A stretch of 24,380 bases of DNA from MGBC131033 sp910585655 (GCA_949502025.1 CATBCG010000082.1:1-24380), one strand, 5' to 3'. Shown: positions 15,607 to 23,045, counted from the first letter of the stretch. Translations and numbers: made by a program. Notes: generated by a model not told the origin, from the sequence alone.

Positions 15607-16080
15607 ATGGTAATTTGGCAAATGGAAAATGAAGCAGAAAAAGAAGCGATTTCCCGAAGGGTCTTGGCAGCTTTGCCTGCGTGGTTTGGGATTCCGGAAG
15701 CAACTGAAGAATATGTACAGACAAGCCGGAATCTGCCCTTCTGGGCGGCTTTTGAAAAGACTGACATAAGCGCCGGGGATGCCTTGGGGTTTATTGTTTT
15801 AAAGGAAACCAGCCCGGCGACCGCAGAGATTTATGTCATGGGCGTTTTGCCTGAATGGCACCGAAACGGACTTGGCAGTGGATTGTTTGAGGCATTGCGC
15901 AAATATGCTAAAAAACAGGGATATTCCTTTTTGCAGGTGAAAACGGTGCAGAAAGGACATTACCCGGAATATGATCATACCAATTCCTTTTATAAGGGGA
16001 TTGGGTTTCAGGAACTGGAATGCTTCCCTACTTTATGGGGAGAGACAAATCCTTGCCAGATTTTGGTTATGTCATTATAA
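15607..16080 (+). CDS. GNAT-family N-acetyltransferase
   Basis: The 157-residue protein has one GNAT domain. The acetyl-CoA loop R86-N-G-L-G-S-G follows the beta-4 strand AEIYVMGVLPEW, and the later block NSFYKGIGFQELE (near 126-138) is the typical beta-5/alpha-4 region. It uses acetyl-CoA to acylate an amine on a small molecule or protein. AAGGAGA lies 12 nt upstream of the ATG, a slightly long spacing. It follows the ABC pair by 59 bp with no terminator, so it may be cotranscribed with the exporter. The substrate cannot be deduced. Confidence 0.87.
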   Translation: MVIWQMENEAEKEAISRRVLAALPAWFGIPEATEEYVQTSRNLPFWAAFEKTDISAGDALGFIVLKETSPATAEIYVMGVLPEWHRNGLGSGLFEALRKYAKKQGYSFLQVKTVQKGHYPEYDHTNSFYKGIGFQELECFPTLWGETNPCQILVMSL

Positions 16081-16116
16081 CAAATATTTCTGATAGGATA
16101 AAAGGGAGGAATCGCT

Positions 16117-16569
16117 ATGGTAATTGGAATATTTGGCGAAAGTTGTACCGGTAAGTCTTCGATTGCAGAGGTGCTTTGTGAAAAACTCGGAGCGCGGGTG
16201 GTCACAGGTAAAGATTATCTGAAGCTGGCAAAACAGGAAGCGGAAGCAGAACGACTTTTTTCAGAGCAGCTTGCCTCTGCCCTAACAGGGTCGGAATCTA
16301 TTATTTATGTTTTGACGGAACAGGAGCTTTTGAAATTTTTACCGGAGGGGTGCTTTCGGATTCGGGTAACGGCAGGGCTGGAGCGAATCAAAGAACGCTT
16401 TGCTGTGCGTATGCACGGGACGCTTCCGCCCCCGGTAGCTGCTATGCTAGAAAAAAAGCATGGTATCTTCGATCAAGTTCCCTGTGATATTCATATTGAC
16501 AGTGACAATACCACCATCGAAGACGCCGCCGCATCCATCTATGAAATGCTTTCGCAGCGCATCGGCTAA
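16117..16569 (+). CDS. P-loop kinase-like NTPase
   Basis: The 150-residue protein opens with a beta strand and the Walker A motif G7-ESCT-G12-K13-S14. A C-terminal part (GLERIKERFAVRMHG) looks like the Arg-bearing lid of small-molecule kinases (cytidylate/adenylate/shikimate-like). There are no membrane segments. It is shorter than cytidylate kinase (about 220 residues), and I cannot name the substrate. AAAGGGAGG precedes the ATG by 7-8 nt. Small P-loop kinases near GNATs and exporters can inactivate drugs by phosphorylation, as chloramphenicol phosphotransferase does, but no specific match is seen. The other P-loop gene at 21177 is only generally similar. Confidence 0.75.
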   Translation: MVIGIFGESCTGKSSIAEVLCEKLGARVVTGKDYLKLAKQEAEAERLFSEQLASALTGSESIIYVLTEQELLKFLPEGCFRIRVTAGLERIKERFAVRMHGTLPPPVAAMLEKKHGIFDQVPCDIHIDSDNTTIEDAAASIYEMLSQRIG

Positions 16570-16636
16570 CCCTCGGTACGCCTATCGCCCTGCCAGACAT
16601 ACTATCATCTAATCACTTTTATAAGGAGGTTTTCAT

Positions 16637-16777
16637 ATGGGTAAGAAAAAAACAGATCAAAAGAAAAATTCCTCTTCCTTTGGGAAGGTAAATTTCGGGA
16701 AAAACTTCGGCGGAAAGCCCCAGTCTGCCAAGGGTACAGCCGTACAGCACCGAAGCATCAGTCATGGAAATCATTGA
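16637..16777 (+). CDS. Small basic Gly/Lys/Ser-rich protein, 46 residues
   Basis: This short ORF begins MGKKKTDQKKNSSS and ends RSISHGNH. It has a textbook ribosome binding site (AAGGAGG, 16623-16629) 7 nt before its ATG. The peptide is strongly basic in its first 30 residues, has GKVNFGKNFGGK in the middle and His near the end, and has no hydrophobic segment. It is likely disordered and may bind nucleic acid or be a small spore-type protein. I do not recognise a family. It sits between the P-loop gene (67 bp) and the GNAT-glycine-zipper gene (59 bp), same strand. Confidence 0.65.
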   Translation: MGKKKTDQKKNSSSFGKVNFGKNFGGKPQSAKGTAVQHRSISHGNH

Positions 16778-16836
16778 TTGGAAATAATTTTCAGGAACAT
16801 TTTTCAAATTTCCGCATATAATAGGAGGTGTACGCT

Positions 16837-17670
16837 TTGGATCTCCGGATTAAGCGAATCAAAGAAAACAATTTATCCAAAGAGCTGTTTGGCTGCTTTA
16901 ACCGACATCAGGAAGTCACTCGTGTCTTTCGCGCAAAGGGCGGGAAATGGGTGATCAAAGATGCCGTCTTTACCGAGGAATGGGGCGAAAATGAGAAAGA
17001 AGAACTGGTTCGGTGCCTCGCGAACACCTTACAAACCAGGGGAATCATATACGGCGCATTTGACGGTAATCGGCTGATCGGTTTTTTCTCCATAGAGGGA
17101 GAACGTTTCGGCAGCCAAAATCAATACGTAGAGCTATCCTCTCTTCATGTAGACTACGACTACCGGGGACGGGGGATTGGTCGGAAGCTGTTTGACTGCG
17201 CTCTGTCCTGCGCGGGCAACCTAAAGGCAAAAAAACTCTACATTTCTTCCCATTCTGCCGTAGAAACACAAGCCTTTTATCGAAGCATGGGCTGTGTGGA
17301 AGCGGCGGAATTCAATCCGGACAGCCTTGCCAAGGAGCCATGTGACTGCCACCTGGAATATTCTCTAACGCAACGCCCCGGCAGCTATATGGCGCTTTAT
17401 ATGTGTCTGGGAATGCCTATTGGAATGTTATTTGGCATGACTGTTTTTCACAACCTCTCTCTTGGTATGTGTCTGGGGATCGCGGTTGGTATGCTGTTTG
17501 GCGTCAGTCTGGAAGTAACAGCTAAAAACCGTACGAAGGAGGGCAACTCCACTGACCAGTCAGCCGGCGCAAAGCCAGGCGCCGCAGTCTCTCTCCCGCA
17601 GCCTGTCATAGAAGGTGGGACAACCTATCAGCCAGATAACTGGGATTCCAATGTAGGCGGAGTTCTCTAG
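16837..17670 (+). CDS. GNAT acetyltransferase fused to a glycine-zipper membrane hairpin
   Basis: Residues 1 to about 178 form a GNAT domain, with acetyl-CoA loop YRGRGIGRKL (109-118) and the later block TQAFYRSMGCVEA. Residues 184-226 are hydrophobic and carry regular GxxxG spacing: Gly192/196/200, then Gly210/214/218/222. This is a two-helix glycine zipper as in small Firmicute glycine-zipper proteins. A polar Gly/Ser/Pro-rich tail of about 50 residues follows. The enzyme would be tethered to the membrane or to an oligomer. I use TTG 16837 as start, since AGGAGG (16823-16828) lies 8 nt upstream. The GTG at 16828 overlaps that site. The product is 277 residues. The fusion is uncommon in my knowledge. 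Confidence 0.82.
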   Translation: MDLRIKRIKENNLSKELFGCFNRHQEVTRVFRAKGGKWVIKDAVFTEEWGENEKEELVRCLANTLQTRGIIYGAFDGNRLIGFFSIEGERFGSQNQYVELSSLHVDYDYRGRGIGRKLFDCALSCAGNLKAKKLYISSHSAVETQAFYRSMGCVEAAEFNPDSLAKEPCDCHLEYSLTQRPGSYMALYMCLGMPIGMLFGMTVFHNLSLGMCLGIAVGMLFGVSLEVTAKNRTKEGNSTDQSAGAKPGAAVSLPQPVIEGGTTYQPDNWDSNVGGVL

Positions 17671-17700
17671 TACCAAAAAAGCGAGGATGTTCATAACAAA

Positions 17701-18198
17701 ATGGAAGCGATTACCATACAAATAACCAAAGAACAAATTTACCAAAACCTGCTCCGGCTGCTGGAAGTTCTATTCCGGCTGCCGGGGGCAAACAAAGTTC
17801 AAATCAAGCAGTACGAAATTTCCTCCATAGAGGATACCGACGTCATCCGGCAAGATGTAGACGCCTGTTACCATGATATCCTCAGCGATATCGATCTTAC
17901 CCTTTATACTTCTTGTCAAATACCCCTTCAAGCAGAACAGCTTGGCTTTTCTAAGGAATTGCTTTTAGGGCTGTTACGGCAGGAGGAACTGCTAAAAGAT
18001 GGTACGGTCTATACGTTATTTCGAGTCATTTTAAAAAATAGAATGCGCTATGACCTTGAGGTCTATCAGCCGCATTTGGAAAAACCGGAAAAATCGGAAC
18101 CGGAAGACTCTTTCTGGTTTATCGCCGTTCAGGCTCTAGCCAAGCTCTATCGAAGGGACTATCTGATTGCCGACCATTTGGCTAATCTTTTCAAATAA
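17701..18198 (+). CDS. Nucleotidyltransferase-like protein, probably C-terminally truncated
   Basis: The 165-residue protein resembles the aminoglycoside 6-adenylyltransferase (AadK/ANT(6)) group only in outline. It has an N-terminal helix (KEQIYQNLLRLLEVLF), an Asp-rich strand DILSDIDLTLY that would supply the catalytic D-x-D, NRMRYDLEVYQ, and the downstream block SFWFIAVQALAKLYRRDYLIADHLA. The usual GS motif before the D-x-D is not evident. Full-length relatives have some 260-290 residues, with a helical domain after the last block. Here the frame stops immediately after it (LANLFK), so the C-terminal half is missing. GAGGA lies 13 nt from the ATG, a weak site. It may be a remnant or a reduced enzyme. 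Confidence 0.55.
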   Translation: MEAITIQITKEQIYQNLLRLLEVLFRLPGANKVQIKQYEISSIEDTDVIRQDVDACYHDILSDIDLTLYTSCQIPLQAEQLGFSKELLLGLLRQEELLKDGTVYTLFRVILKNRMRYDLEVYQPHLEKPEKSEPEDSFWFIAVQALAKLYRRDYLIADHLANLFK

Positions 18199-18221
18199 AG
18201 AAACGGAGACTACTGCAAACG

Positions 18222-18830
18222 ATGAAAATTGCAATTTTTATGGGCAGCCCACGCCAAGATGGCAATACTGCCGAGCTGCTCAAACCATTTTTAGAAGAAC
18301 TGCAGACCCTGAAAAAATGGGAGGATATTATCGTACAATACATAACTATCGCTGACAAAACGATTGCTCCCTGTAAAGGCTGCTACACCTGCCAGCAAGT
18401 TTCCGGCATTTATGGCTGCTGCCAGCAGGATGATATGTGGCAGATTACCGGGCAAATGCTCTGGGCGGATGTCATGGTTCTTGCTACGCCTATCTACACC
18501 TGGTTCTGCCCTGCCCAAATGAAAGCTATGCTCGACAGACTATATGGTCTTAACAAATATTATGGTTCTTCGCAGACCCCTCCTCATGCTATGTTAGCCG
18601 GAAAAGGACTGGCTTTGATTACTACCCATGGCTATGATCGAGACTATGGTGCAGGTTCTTTTGAAACGGGAATAATCCGTTACTGTGAACACTCACACCT
18701 GCATTATTTCGGTATGTATTCCGTACAGGATACCGACAACAAAGCATCTTTCCAGACGGAGGAAGCCAAAGCAGGCGCCAGGGCATTCGCCCAGCAGCTT
18801 GTTCTGGACTGGATGAATCTACAAGGATAA
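18222..18830 (+). CDS. NAD(P)H-dependent FMN reductase / flavodoxin-fold oxidoreductase
   Basis: The 202-residue protein begins MKIAIFMGSPRQDGNT, the FMN phosphate-binding loop of the FMN_red/flavodoxin_2 superfamily. CKGCYTCQ (51-58) and GCCQQDD follow, the Cys-bearing region of iron-sulfur flavoprotein-like reductases, then ATPIYTWFCPAQMKAMLDRL (88-107), the flavin ring contact loop. It is expected to be a cytoplasmic FMN enzyme reducing quinones, nitro- or azo-compounds with NAD(P)H. CGGAG precedes the ATG. It follows the nucleotidyltransferase-like gene by 23 bp, so the two are probably cotranscribed. Confidence 0.87.
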   Translation: MKIAIFMGSPRQDGNTAELLKPFLEELQTLKKWEDIIVQYITIADKTIAPCKGCYTCQQVSGIYGCCQQDDMWQITGQMLWADVMVLATPIYTWFCPAQMKAMLDRLYGLNKYYGSSQTPPHAMLAGKGLALITTHGYDRDYGAGSFETGIIRYCEHSHLHYFGMYSVQDTDNKASFQTEEAKAGARAFAQQLVLDWMNLQG

Positions 18831-18873
18831 TAAAAGAGGCATTTGTAAATAAAGAAAGGACGAAACAATCAAG

Positions 18874-19395
18874 ATGAAGCAAATACGTTTTGCAACAGAA
18901 CACGACAAAGAAGAAATTTTCCAGCTCTATCGCTCTTTGGTAGGAACCCCCGGCTGTTCCTGGGACGAGGATTATCCGGCTTTAGAGGATATAGAGTCTG
19001 ATTTAGCCCAACACGCATTGTATGTATTGTGTTCCACAAAGGAAAAAACAGATTCCCCAAAAATCCTGGCGGCTGTCGCGGCAGGCAGAGAAGAGGATCT
19101 CGAAACTGTTACCTGCTGGAGCAAAGATATCCAACATCCTTGCGGGCTGTCACGGCTTGGCGTCCGCAGGGAGTTTCAAAACCAGGGACTTGCCACCGAA
19201 CTGGTCAGAGCCATGGAACAAGAGGCTTTGCGCCGGGGCTTTGACGGAATCCATTTCTTTGTCAGTCAAACCAATCCGGCAGCTCTGGCAGTTTATCAAC
19301 GGCTGGGCTATCATTCCTGCGGAGAAACGGCGATGTTTGGAATCAATTGGTGGTGCTATGAAAAAGCTCTACCTGAAAAAAATGGGGAGAAATAA
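18874..19395 (+). CDS. GNAT-family N-acetyltransferase
   Basis: The 173-residue protein is a single GNAT domain. The beta-4 strand and CoA loop are SRLGVRREFQNQGLATELV (93-111), with the Q/RxxGxG/A loop at Gln102-Gly105-Ala107. The C-terminal part includes TNPAALAVYQRLGYHSCGE, where the conserved Tyr is present. GAAAGGA lies upstream of the ATG. Its stop is 3 bp before the next gene, so the two are probably translationally coupled. The acceptor substrate is unknown. Confidence 0.9.
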   Translation: MKQIRFATEHDKEEIFQLYRSLVGTPGCSWDEDYPALEDIESDLAQHALYVLCSTKEKTDSPKILAAVAAGREEDLETVTCWSKDIQHPCGLSRLGVRREFQNQGLATELVRAMEQEALRRGFDGIHFFVSQTNPAALAVYQRLGYHSCGETAMFGINWWCYEKALPEKNGEK

Positions 19396-19398
19396 AGG

Positions 19399-21138
19399 AT
19401 GAAGATTCAAAAAGTAACATCAGATAAAAAAGAATACCTGGATTTGCTTTTATTGGCAGATGAACAGGAAGATATGATCGATCGCTATTTGGAACGAGGC
19501 GAGATGTTTATTCTCACGGATGACCTGCAAGAAGGAGACAACCCCTGCTATGCTCTGGCAGAATGTGTCGTTACCAGAGAGGGAGCGGGAATCTATGAAA
19601 TCAAAAATCTTGCCACCAGACCAGAGCATCAGAAAAAAGGCTATGCCCGACAGCTCATCCAATTTCTATTTACTTATTACCCGGACTGCAAAACCATGTA
19701 TGTCGGAACGGGCGACAGTCCTCTTACGGTTCCTTTTTATAAACGGTGTGGTTTTACAGAATCGCATCGTCTCAAAAATTTCATCACAGAGCATTACGAC
19801 CATCCTATTTATGAAGGCGGACAGCTTTTAACCGATATGGTATATTTAAGCCAAAGCCCGGAGGCTGACCCGGCTCTGCTTCAACAGCTCACAGACCGCG
19901 TTTATTACCTGCCACCTACCGAGGAAACCGATCGTCCCCTGCTCGGCTATATCCGGGGCGACCATGCTTCTTTGATGATAGACGCCGGAAACTCTGCGGA
20001 GCATGTAAAGCTTTTTCTGCGCGCTTTAGAAAAACAGCAGCTTCCGCCTCCTGACTACTGCGTCCTTACACATTGGCACTGGGATCATACGTTTGGTATT
20101 CCAGCGTTAAAAACCCTTCTGGCACAAGAGCCTCTTTCTCACTCGGTTTTGGTTCTTACCAATGCAGCAACCAATGAAAAGCTAAAAGAAGTAGCTTCCT
20201 GGGAATGGACAGAAGAAGCAATGCAACATAGACTGCAAACAGGCGCCGATATAGAATTCTGCGACCGTTGTATCCGTTTAGAATATCCGGATCTGTCTGC
20301 TATCCAAACCACTACTGCCGATCTAAGTTTTGGATCGGCAGCTGCCGATACTGAGCTTATTTTAGATTTAGGCGGTGTCCATACCAGACTTCTTTCTGTC
20401 CGCGCGCCACATGGCGACAGTGTTTTGATTGATATTCCAGAAGAAAAAATTTTGTTTTTAGGCGATGCGGCTTGTGAAGACTATTATGAACATAAGGGAG
20501 TTTACGAAGCTACTACCTTAAATACATTTCTTTCCTACTTACAGCGGCAGTCAGCTTCCACGCTGCTTTCCGGTCATGGAGCGCCGGAAACGAAAGAGGC
20601 TGTCCTTGCCTATTTAAAGGAGCAGTGGGAACAGGCGGCGCAGCTTCGTATCCGTCCGATTTGCCAGAATGATATCCATACCCTCGCTGCGGCTTTTCTT
20701 GCCCAGGGTTGGGACGACCGTGAGGAAACACTCTGGCATTACTATGCTGACCAGGAAGCTGGAACCCGCTATGTTTATATTGCAGAAAAGAAGGGGCTTC
20801 CTGTCGGATATGTCACCTTGCTGCCTCTGGCAAAGGACGGACCGTTTGCCGGGAAATATCCGGAAATCAGCGATTTTAACGTCTTAATCTCCTGGCGTAG
20901 ACAGGGAATCGGTTCCGCCTTACTGGATGCTGCCGAAGCGGACGCTTCCAAGCTGTCCGATATCGTTACATTGGGCGTGGGGCTTTATTCCGACTATGGA
21001 ACCGCACAGCGAATGTATCCAAAACGGGGCTATCTGCCGGATGGTTCCGGGGTCTGGTATCAGGGACGCCCGGCTAAGGTATACGGAACAGTAGCAAACG
21101 ACGATGATTTAATTTTGTATTTTTCCAAAACCTTATAA
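19399..21138 (+). CDS. GNAT - metallo-beta-lactamase fold - GNAT triple fusion
   Basis: One uninterrupted 579-residue frame joins three enzymes. Residues 1-150 are a GNAT domain (CoA loop EHQKKGYARQL, 76-86, and PFYKRCGFTES). Residues about 165-410 are a metallo-beta-lactamase-fold hydrolase with the zinc set T-H225-W-H227-W-D229-H230, His338 in RAPHGDSV, Asp356 in LFLGDAA and His393 in LSGHGAP. Residues about 415-579 are a second GNAT (RRQGIGSALL, 500-509, then GLYSDYGTAQRMYPKRGY). Both halves of this kind normally occur as separate proteins in these bacteria. The three active sites look intact. It is a general MBL hydrolase, not a class B beta-lactamase. It starts 3 bp after the previous GNAT. 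Confidence 0.9.
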   Translation: MKIQKVTSDKKEYLDLLLLADEQEDMIDRYLERGEMFILTDDLQEGDNPCYALAECVVTREGAGIYEIKNLATRPEHQKKGYARQLIQFLFTYYPDCKTMYVGTGDSPLTVPFYKRCGFTESHRLKNFITEHYDHPIYEGGQLLTDMVYLSQSPEADPALLQQLTDRVYYLPPTEETDRPLLGYIRGDHASLMIDAGNSAEHVKLFLRALEKQQLPPPDYCVLTHWHWDHTFGIPALKTLLAQEPLSHSVLVLTNAATNEKLKEVASWEWTEEAMQHRLQTGADIEFCDRCIRLEYPDLSAIQTTTADLSFGSAAADTELILDLGGVHTRLLSVRAPHGDSVLIDIPEEKILFLGDAACEDYYEHKGVYEATTLNTFLSYLQRQSASTLLSGHGAPETKEAVLAYLKEQWEQAAQLRIRPICQNDIHTLAAAFLAQGWDDREETLWHYYADQEAGTRYVYIAEKKGLPVGYVTLLPLAKDGPFAGKYPEISDFNVLISWRRQGIGSALLDAAEADASKLSDIVTLGVGLYSDYGTAQRMYPKRGYLPDGSGVWYQGRPAKVYGTVANDDDLILYFSKTL

Positions 21139-21176
21139 CCTTATACAGTTAAAAATCATGTATGGAGGAAGTAACT

Positions 21177-21689
21177 ATGAGACTTATCGTTATTACTGGT
21201 ACTTGCGGAGCAGGTAAGTCCACAATAAAAGACGAACTGGAAACATATCTTGATCCGTCTCATTATCTTTGTCTTGATACAGACGAGCTTGGCATTAACT
21301 GGTGGGATTACGCGGGAACCGACCATGAATACCGCTTTAGTGACGACTGCCTAAAGGAAGCCGTACGTCGGGCTAACGGAAGGGATTTGGTGTTTTCCAG
21401 TTGTCTAAACCCCCAGGATTATCTAGAAAAACATACGATTTCTAATCAGATTGAATCAACCTATTTTATTGTACTTTGCCCAGCCGATGAAAAAATCGAA
21501 GAACGCCTTCGCGCCAGACCAAAGGAACGGGGATTTGATTCCGACGAGGCGATCCGACCACAGATTGCCTACAATCAATGGTTTCGGAAAAACAAGGGAA
21601 AAGTACCACTTTTCCTGGATAACAGCGATGTTTCCGTAGAAGAAACTGCAAAAAAGATTGTTTCTTTCATTACAAGCCTGCCCAAATGA
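21177..21689 (+). CDS. P-loop kinase-like AAA-type NTPase
   Basis: The 170-residue protein starts with a Walker A loop G8-TCGA-G13-K14-S15-T16. D-T-D-E-L in CLDTDELGINWW follows at the place where gluconate/shikimate-type kinases bind the acceptor, and then an Arg-rich lid, EERLRARPKERG. The fold is that of small-molecule kinases such as AAA_33/APH-like P-loop kinases. The substrate is unknown. I choose ATG 21177 (GGAGG at 21164-21168, 8 nt away) over the ATG at 21162, which lies upstream of that site. Its last 32 bases overlap the frame of the following rRNA methyltransferase. Confidence 0.8.
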   Translation: MRLIVITGTCGAGKSTIKDELETYLDPSHYLCLDTDELGINWWDYAGTDHEYRFSDDCLKEAVRRANGRDLVFSSCLNPQDYLEKHTISNQIESTYFIVLCPADEKIEERLRARPKERGFDSDEAIRPQIAYNQWFRKNKGKVPLFLDNSDVSVEETAKKIVSFITSLPK

Positions 21690-22392
21690 TAACTTTGAAG
21701 ATTATTCCAGCGGACGTGTTCTTTATAGCGGACAGGGAATCCCTAACTTCCCTGTCCGGCTATTAAACGAGATGTATGGACGCGCAAAAAGTCATTTGGA
21801 AAAGAAAGAAGATATTATCGTATACGATCCTTGCTGCGGAGGGGGATACGCCCTTACCATACTTGGTATATTCGATAATCTAAACATCGGCAAACTTTAT
21901 GCAAGCGATGTAAATACCGACATGGTTGAATTTGCCAAAAAGAACTTAGGGCTGTTGACTTATTGCGGGTTGATGAAGCGTAAACAAGAGCTTCAGTATC
22001 TTTATGAACTCTACGGCAAGCAGTCGCATCGGGAGGCGTTGAGCAGTTGGGAAAACATATATGACCAACTCAAAAAAGAAATAACCGCAGATATATTTGA
22101 AGCGGATTGCACAAAAACTTTGCCAAATATCAAGCCAGATATCATTATAACTGACGTACCCTACGGAAATTTGGTGAATTGGACGGAAGAAACCGGGCTA
22201 AACGCTATGCTAGAGCAGCTATGGAATATATCACATTCAGAAACCGTCTTGACCGTCTGTATGGATAAAGGTCAAAAAGTGGAAAGCAACCGATGGACAA
22301 GAGTTGAAAAACATAATGTGGGAAAACGGCATTTGGAAATTCTGAAAAAGAACACTTCCCTGCAGCCGGTAACCGTAACTAAACTTTTGTAA
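21658..22392 (+). CDS. AviRa-family 23S rRNA methyltransferase, start unclear
   Basis: From residue 12 on, the frame matches the AviRa family, the rRNA methyltransferase for avilamycin/evernimicin resistance that methylates a guanine in 23S rRNA helix 91. NFEDYSSGRVLY is the N-terminal block, VYDPCCGGGYALTILG is SAM motif I, and ASDVNTDMVEFAKKNL is motif II. ELYGKQSHREAL follows, and DIIITDVPYGNLVNW is the catalytic motif. The start is a problem. The only upstream initiation codon is TTG 21658, inside the 3' end of the kinase gene, with no ribosome binding site. The first in-frame ATG lies after the conserved N-terminal block. The 5' end has probably been rebuilt by a deletion, and the gene may be translated poorly or be inactive. 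Confidence 0.82.
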   Translation: MFLSLQACPNDNFEDYSSGRVLYSGQGIPNFPVRLLNEMYGRAKSHLEKKEDIIVYDPCCGGGYALTILGIFDNLNIGKLYASDVNTDMVEFAKKNLGLLTYCGLMKRKQELQYLYELYGKQSHREALSSWENIYDQLKKEITADIFEADCTKTLPNIKPDIIITDVPYGNLVNWTEETGLNAMLEQLWNISHSETVLTVCMDKGQKVESNRWTRVEKHNVGKRHLEILKKNTSLQPVTVTKLL

Positions 22393-22395
22393 AGT
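22347..22395 (+). repeat. 49-bp direct repeat, copy 1 (3' end of AviRa gene)
   Basis: This copy spans the last codons and stop of the AviRa-like gene. It matches 23096-23144 at 45 of 49 positions. Its end contains AAACTTT-TGT-AAAGTTT followed by T residues (22381-22400), a small AT-rich hairpin that could serve as a terminator. Confidence 0.85.
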
Positions 22396-22427
22396 TTTTT
22401 GTCTCCAGAAAATTATATACAAAATGA

Positions 22428-22456
22428 TTGACACCAAATACGACACCACATATAAT
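22428..22456 (+). promoter_or_regulatory. Consensus promoter of hicAB
   Basis: TTGACA (22428-22433), a 17-nt spacer and TATAAT (22451-22456) are a perfect sigma-A match. The spacer contains the direct repeat GACACCA at 22430 and 22442, twelve bases apart, a possible operator for the HicB ribbon-helix-helix domain. Confidence 0.85.
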
Positions 22457-22476
22457 ATAGCTAGGAGGTATTCAGA

Positions 22477-22684
22477 ATGTCAAAGTGGGATAAACTATTG
22501 GCACGTATTTACACTTTATCAAAAGATATTCGGTTTGATGAATTGCGTAAGGTGTTAGAGAGCTATGGATATGAGGTGTATGCCAATTACAATACCAAAG
22601 CATGAGCCAATTAAGAAAGTTTATGTTGAGATGGTGAAACAGATTGTAGAAAGTGAGGAAAGAAACGATGAAAACGCTAAATGA
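22477..22684 (+). pseudogene. hicA: hicA toxin gene, internally deleted and frameshifted
   Basis: The frame from ATG 22477 (AGGAGG 8 nt upstream) encodes a typical HicA N-terminus ending RKVLESYGYEV and then stops at 22605. The HicA C-terminus (PITIPKHEPIKKVYVEMVKQI) continues in another frame from 22580 to 22684 and overlaps the start of hicB, as in intact operons. The missing middle is the G-S-H/S-H-Y-T-F-R-K segment with the catalytic His of the double-stranded-RNA-binding toxin, roughly 15-20 codons. A single deletion that also shifted the frame explains this. The RNase activity should be lost. Confidence 0.85.
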
Positions 22685-23045
22685 TTATATGGAGATGTCT
22701 TATCGGATGGAGATTGTGGAGGATAAGGATGAAGGTGGTTTTGTGGTTTCTTATCCTGATCTGCCGGGATGTATTACTTGTGGTGAAACAGTAGAAAAAG
22801 CGGTGGAAAATGCAGTAGATGCTAAGAGGGAATGGATTGAAGCCGCATTTGAAGAAGGGATTACGATTAATGAGCCAGACAACTTGGAAGATTATTCTGG
22901 TCAATTTAAATTGAGATTACCTCGCAGCCTACATCGCCTATTGGCAGAGCATTCCAAAAGGGAAGGTATCAGCATGAATCAGTATTGTGTGTATCTTCTA
23001 TCAAGAAATGATGCTATTTTATTCAAAGTAAAACCAACCGTATAA
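22668..23045 (+). CDS. hicB: HicB-family antitoxin
   Basis: The 125-residue protein has the HicB layout: a partial RNase-H-like fold with EGGFVVSYPDLPGCITCGET (residues 23-42), then EPDNLEDYSGQFKLRLPRSLHRLLAEHSKREGISMNQY, a ribbon-helix-helix DNA-binding domain. It would bind HicA and repress its own promoter. I start at ATG 22668, with GAGGA upstream and overlapping the hicA reading frame. The GTG at 22653 lies within that site. The antitoxin is intact although its toxin gene is broken. Both genes lie between two copies of a 49-bp repeat. Confidence 0.92.
   Translation: MKTLNDYMEMSYRMEIVEDKDEGGFVVSYPDLPGCITCGETVEKAVENAVDAKREWIEAAFEEGITINEPDNLEDYSGQFKLRLPRSLHRLLAEHSKREGISMNQYCVYLLSRNDAILFKVKPTV

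Noticed and set aside
19399..21138. Class B beta-lactamase
   Set aside because: The HxHxDH fold is generic to the MBL superfamily. The surrounding motifs and fused GNATs do not resemble B1-B3 lactamases.
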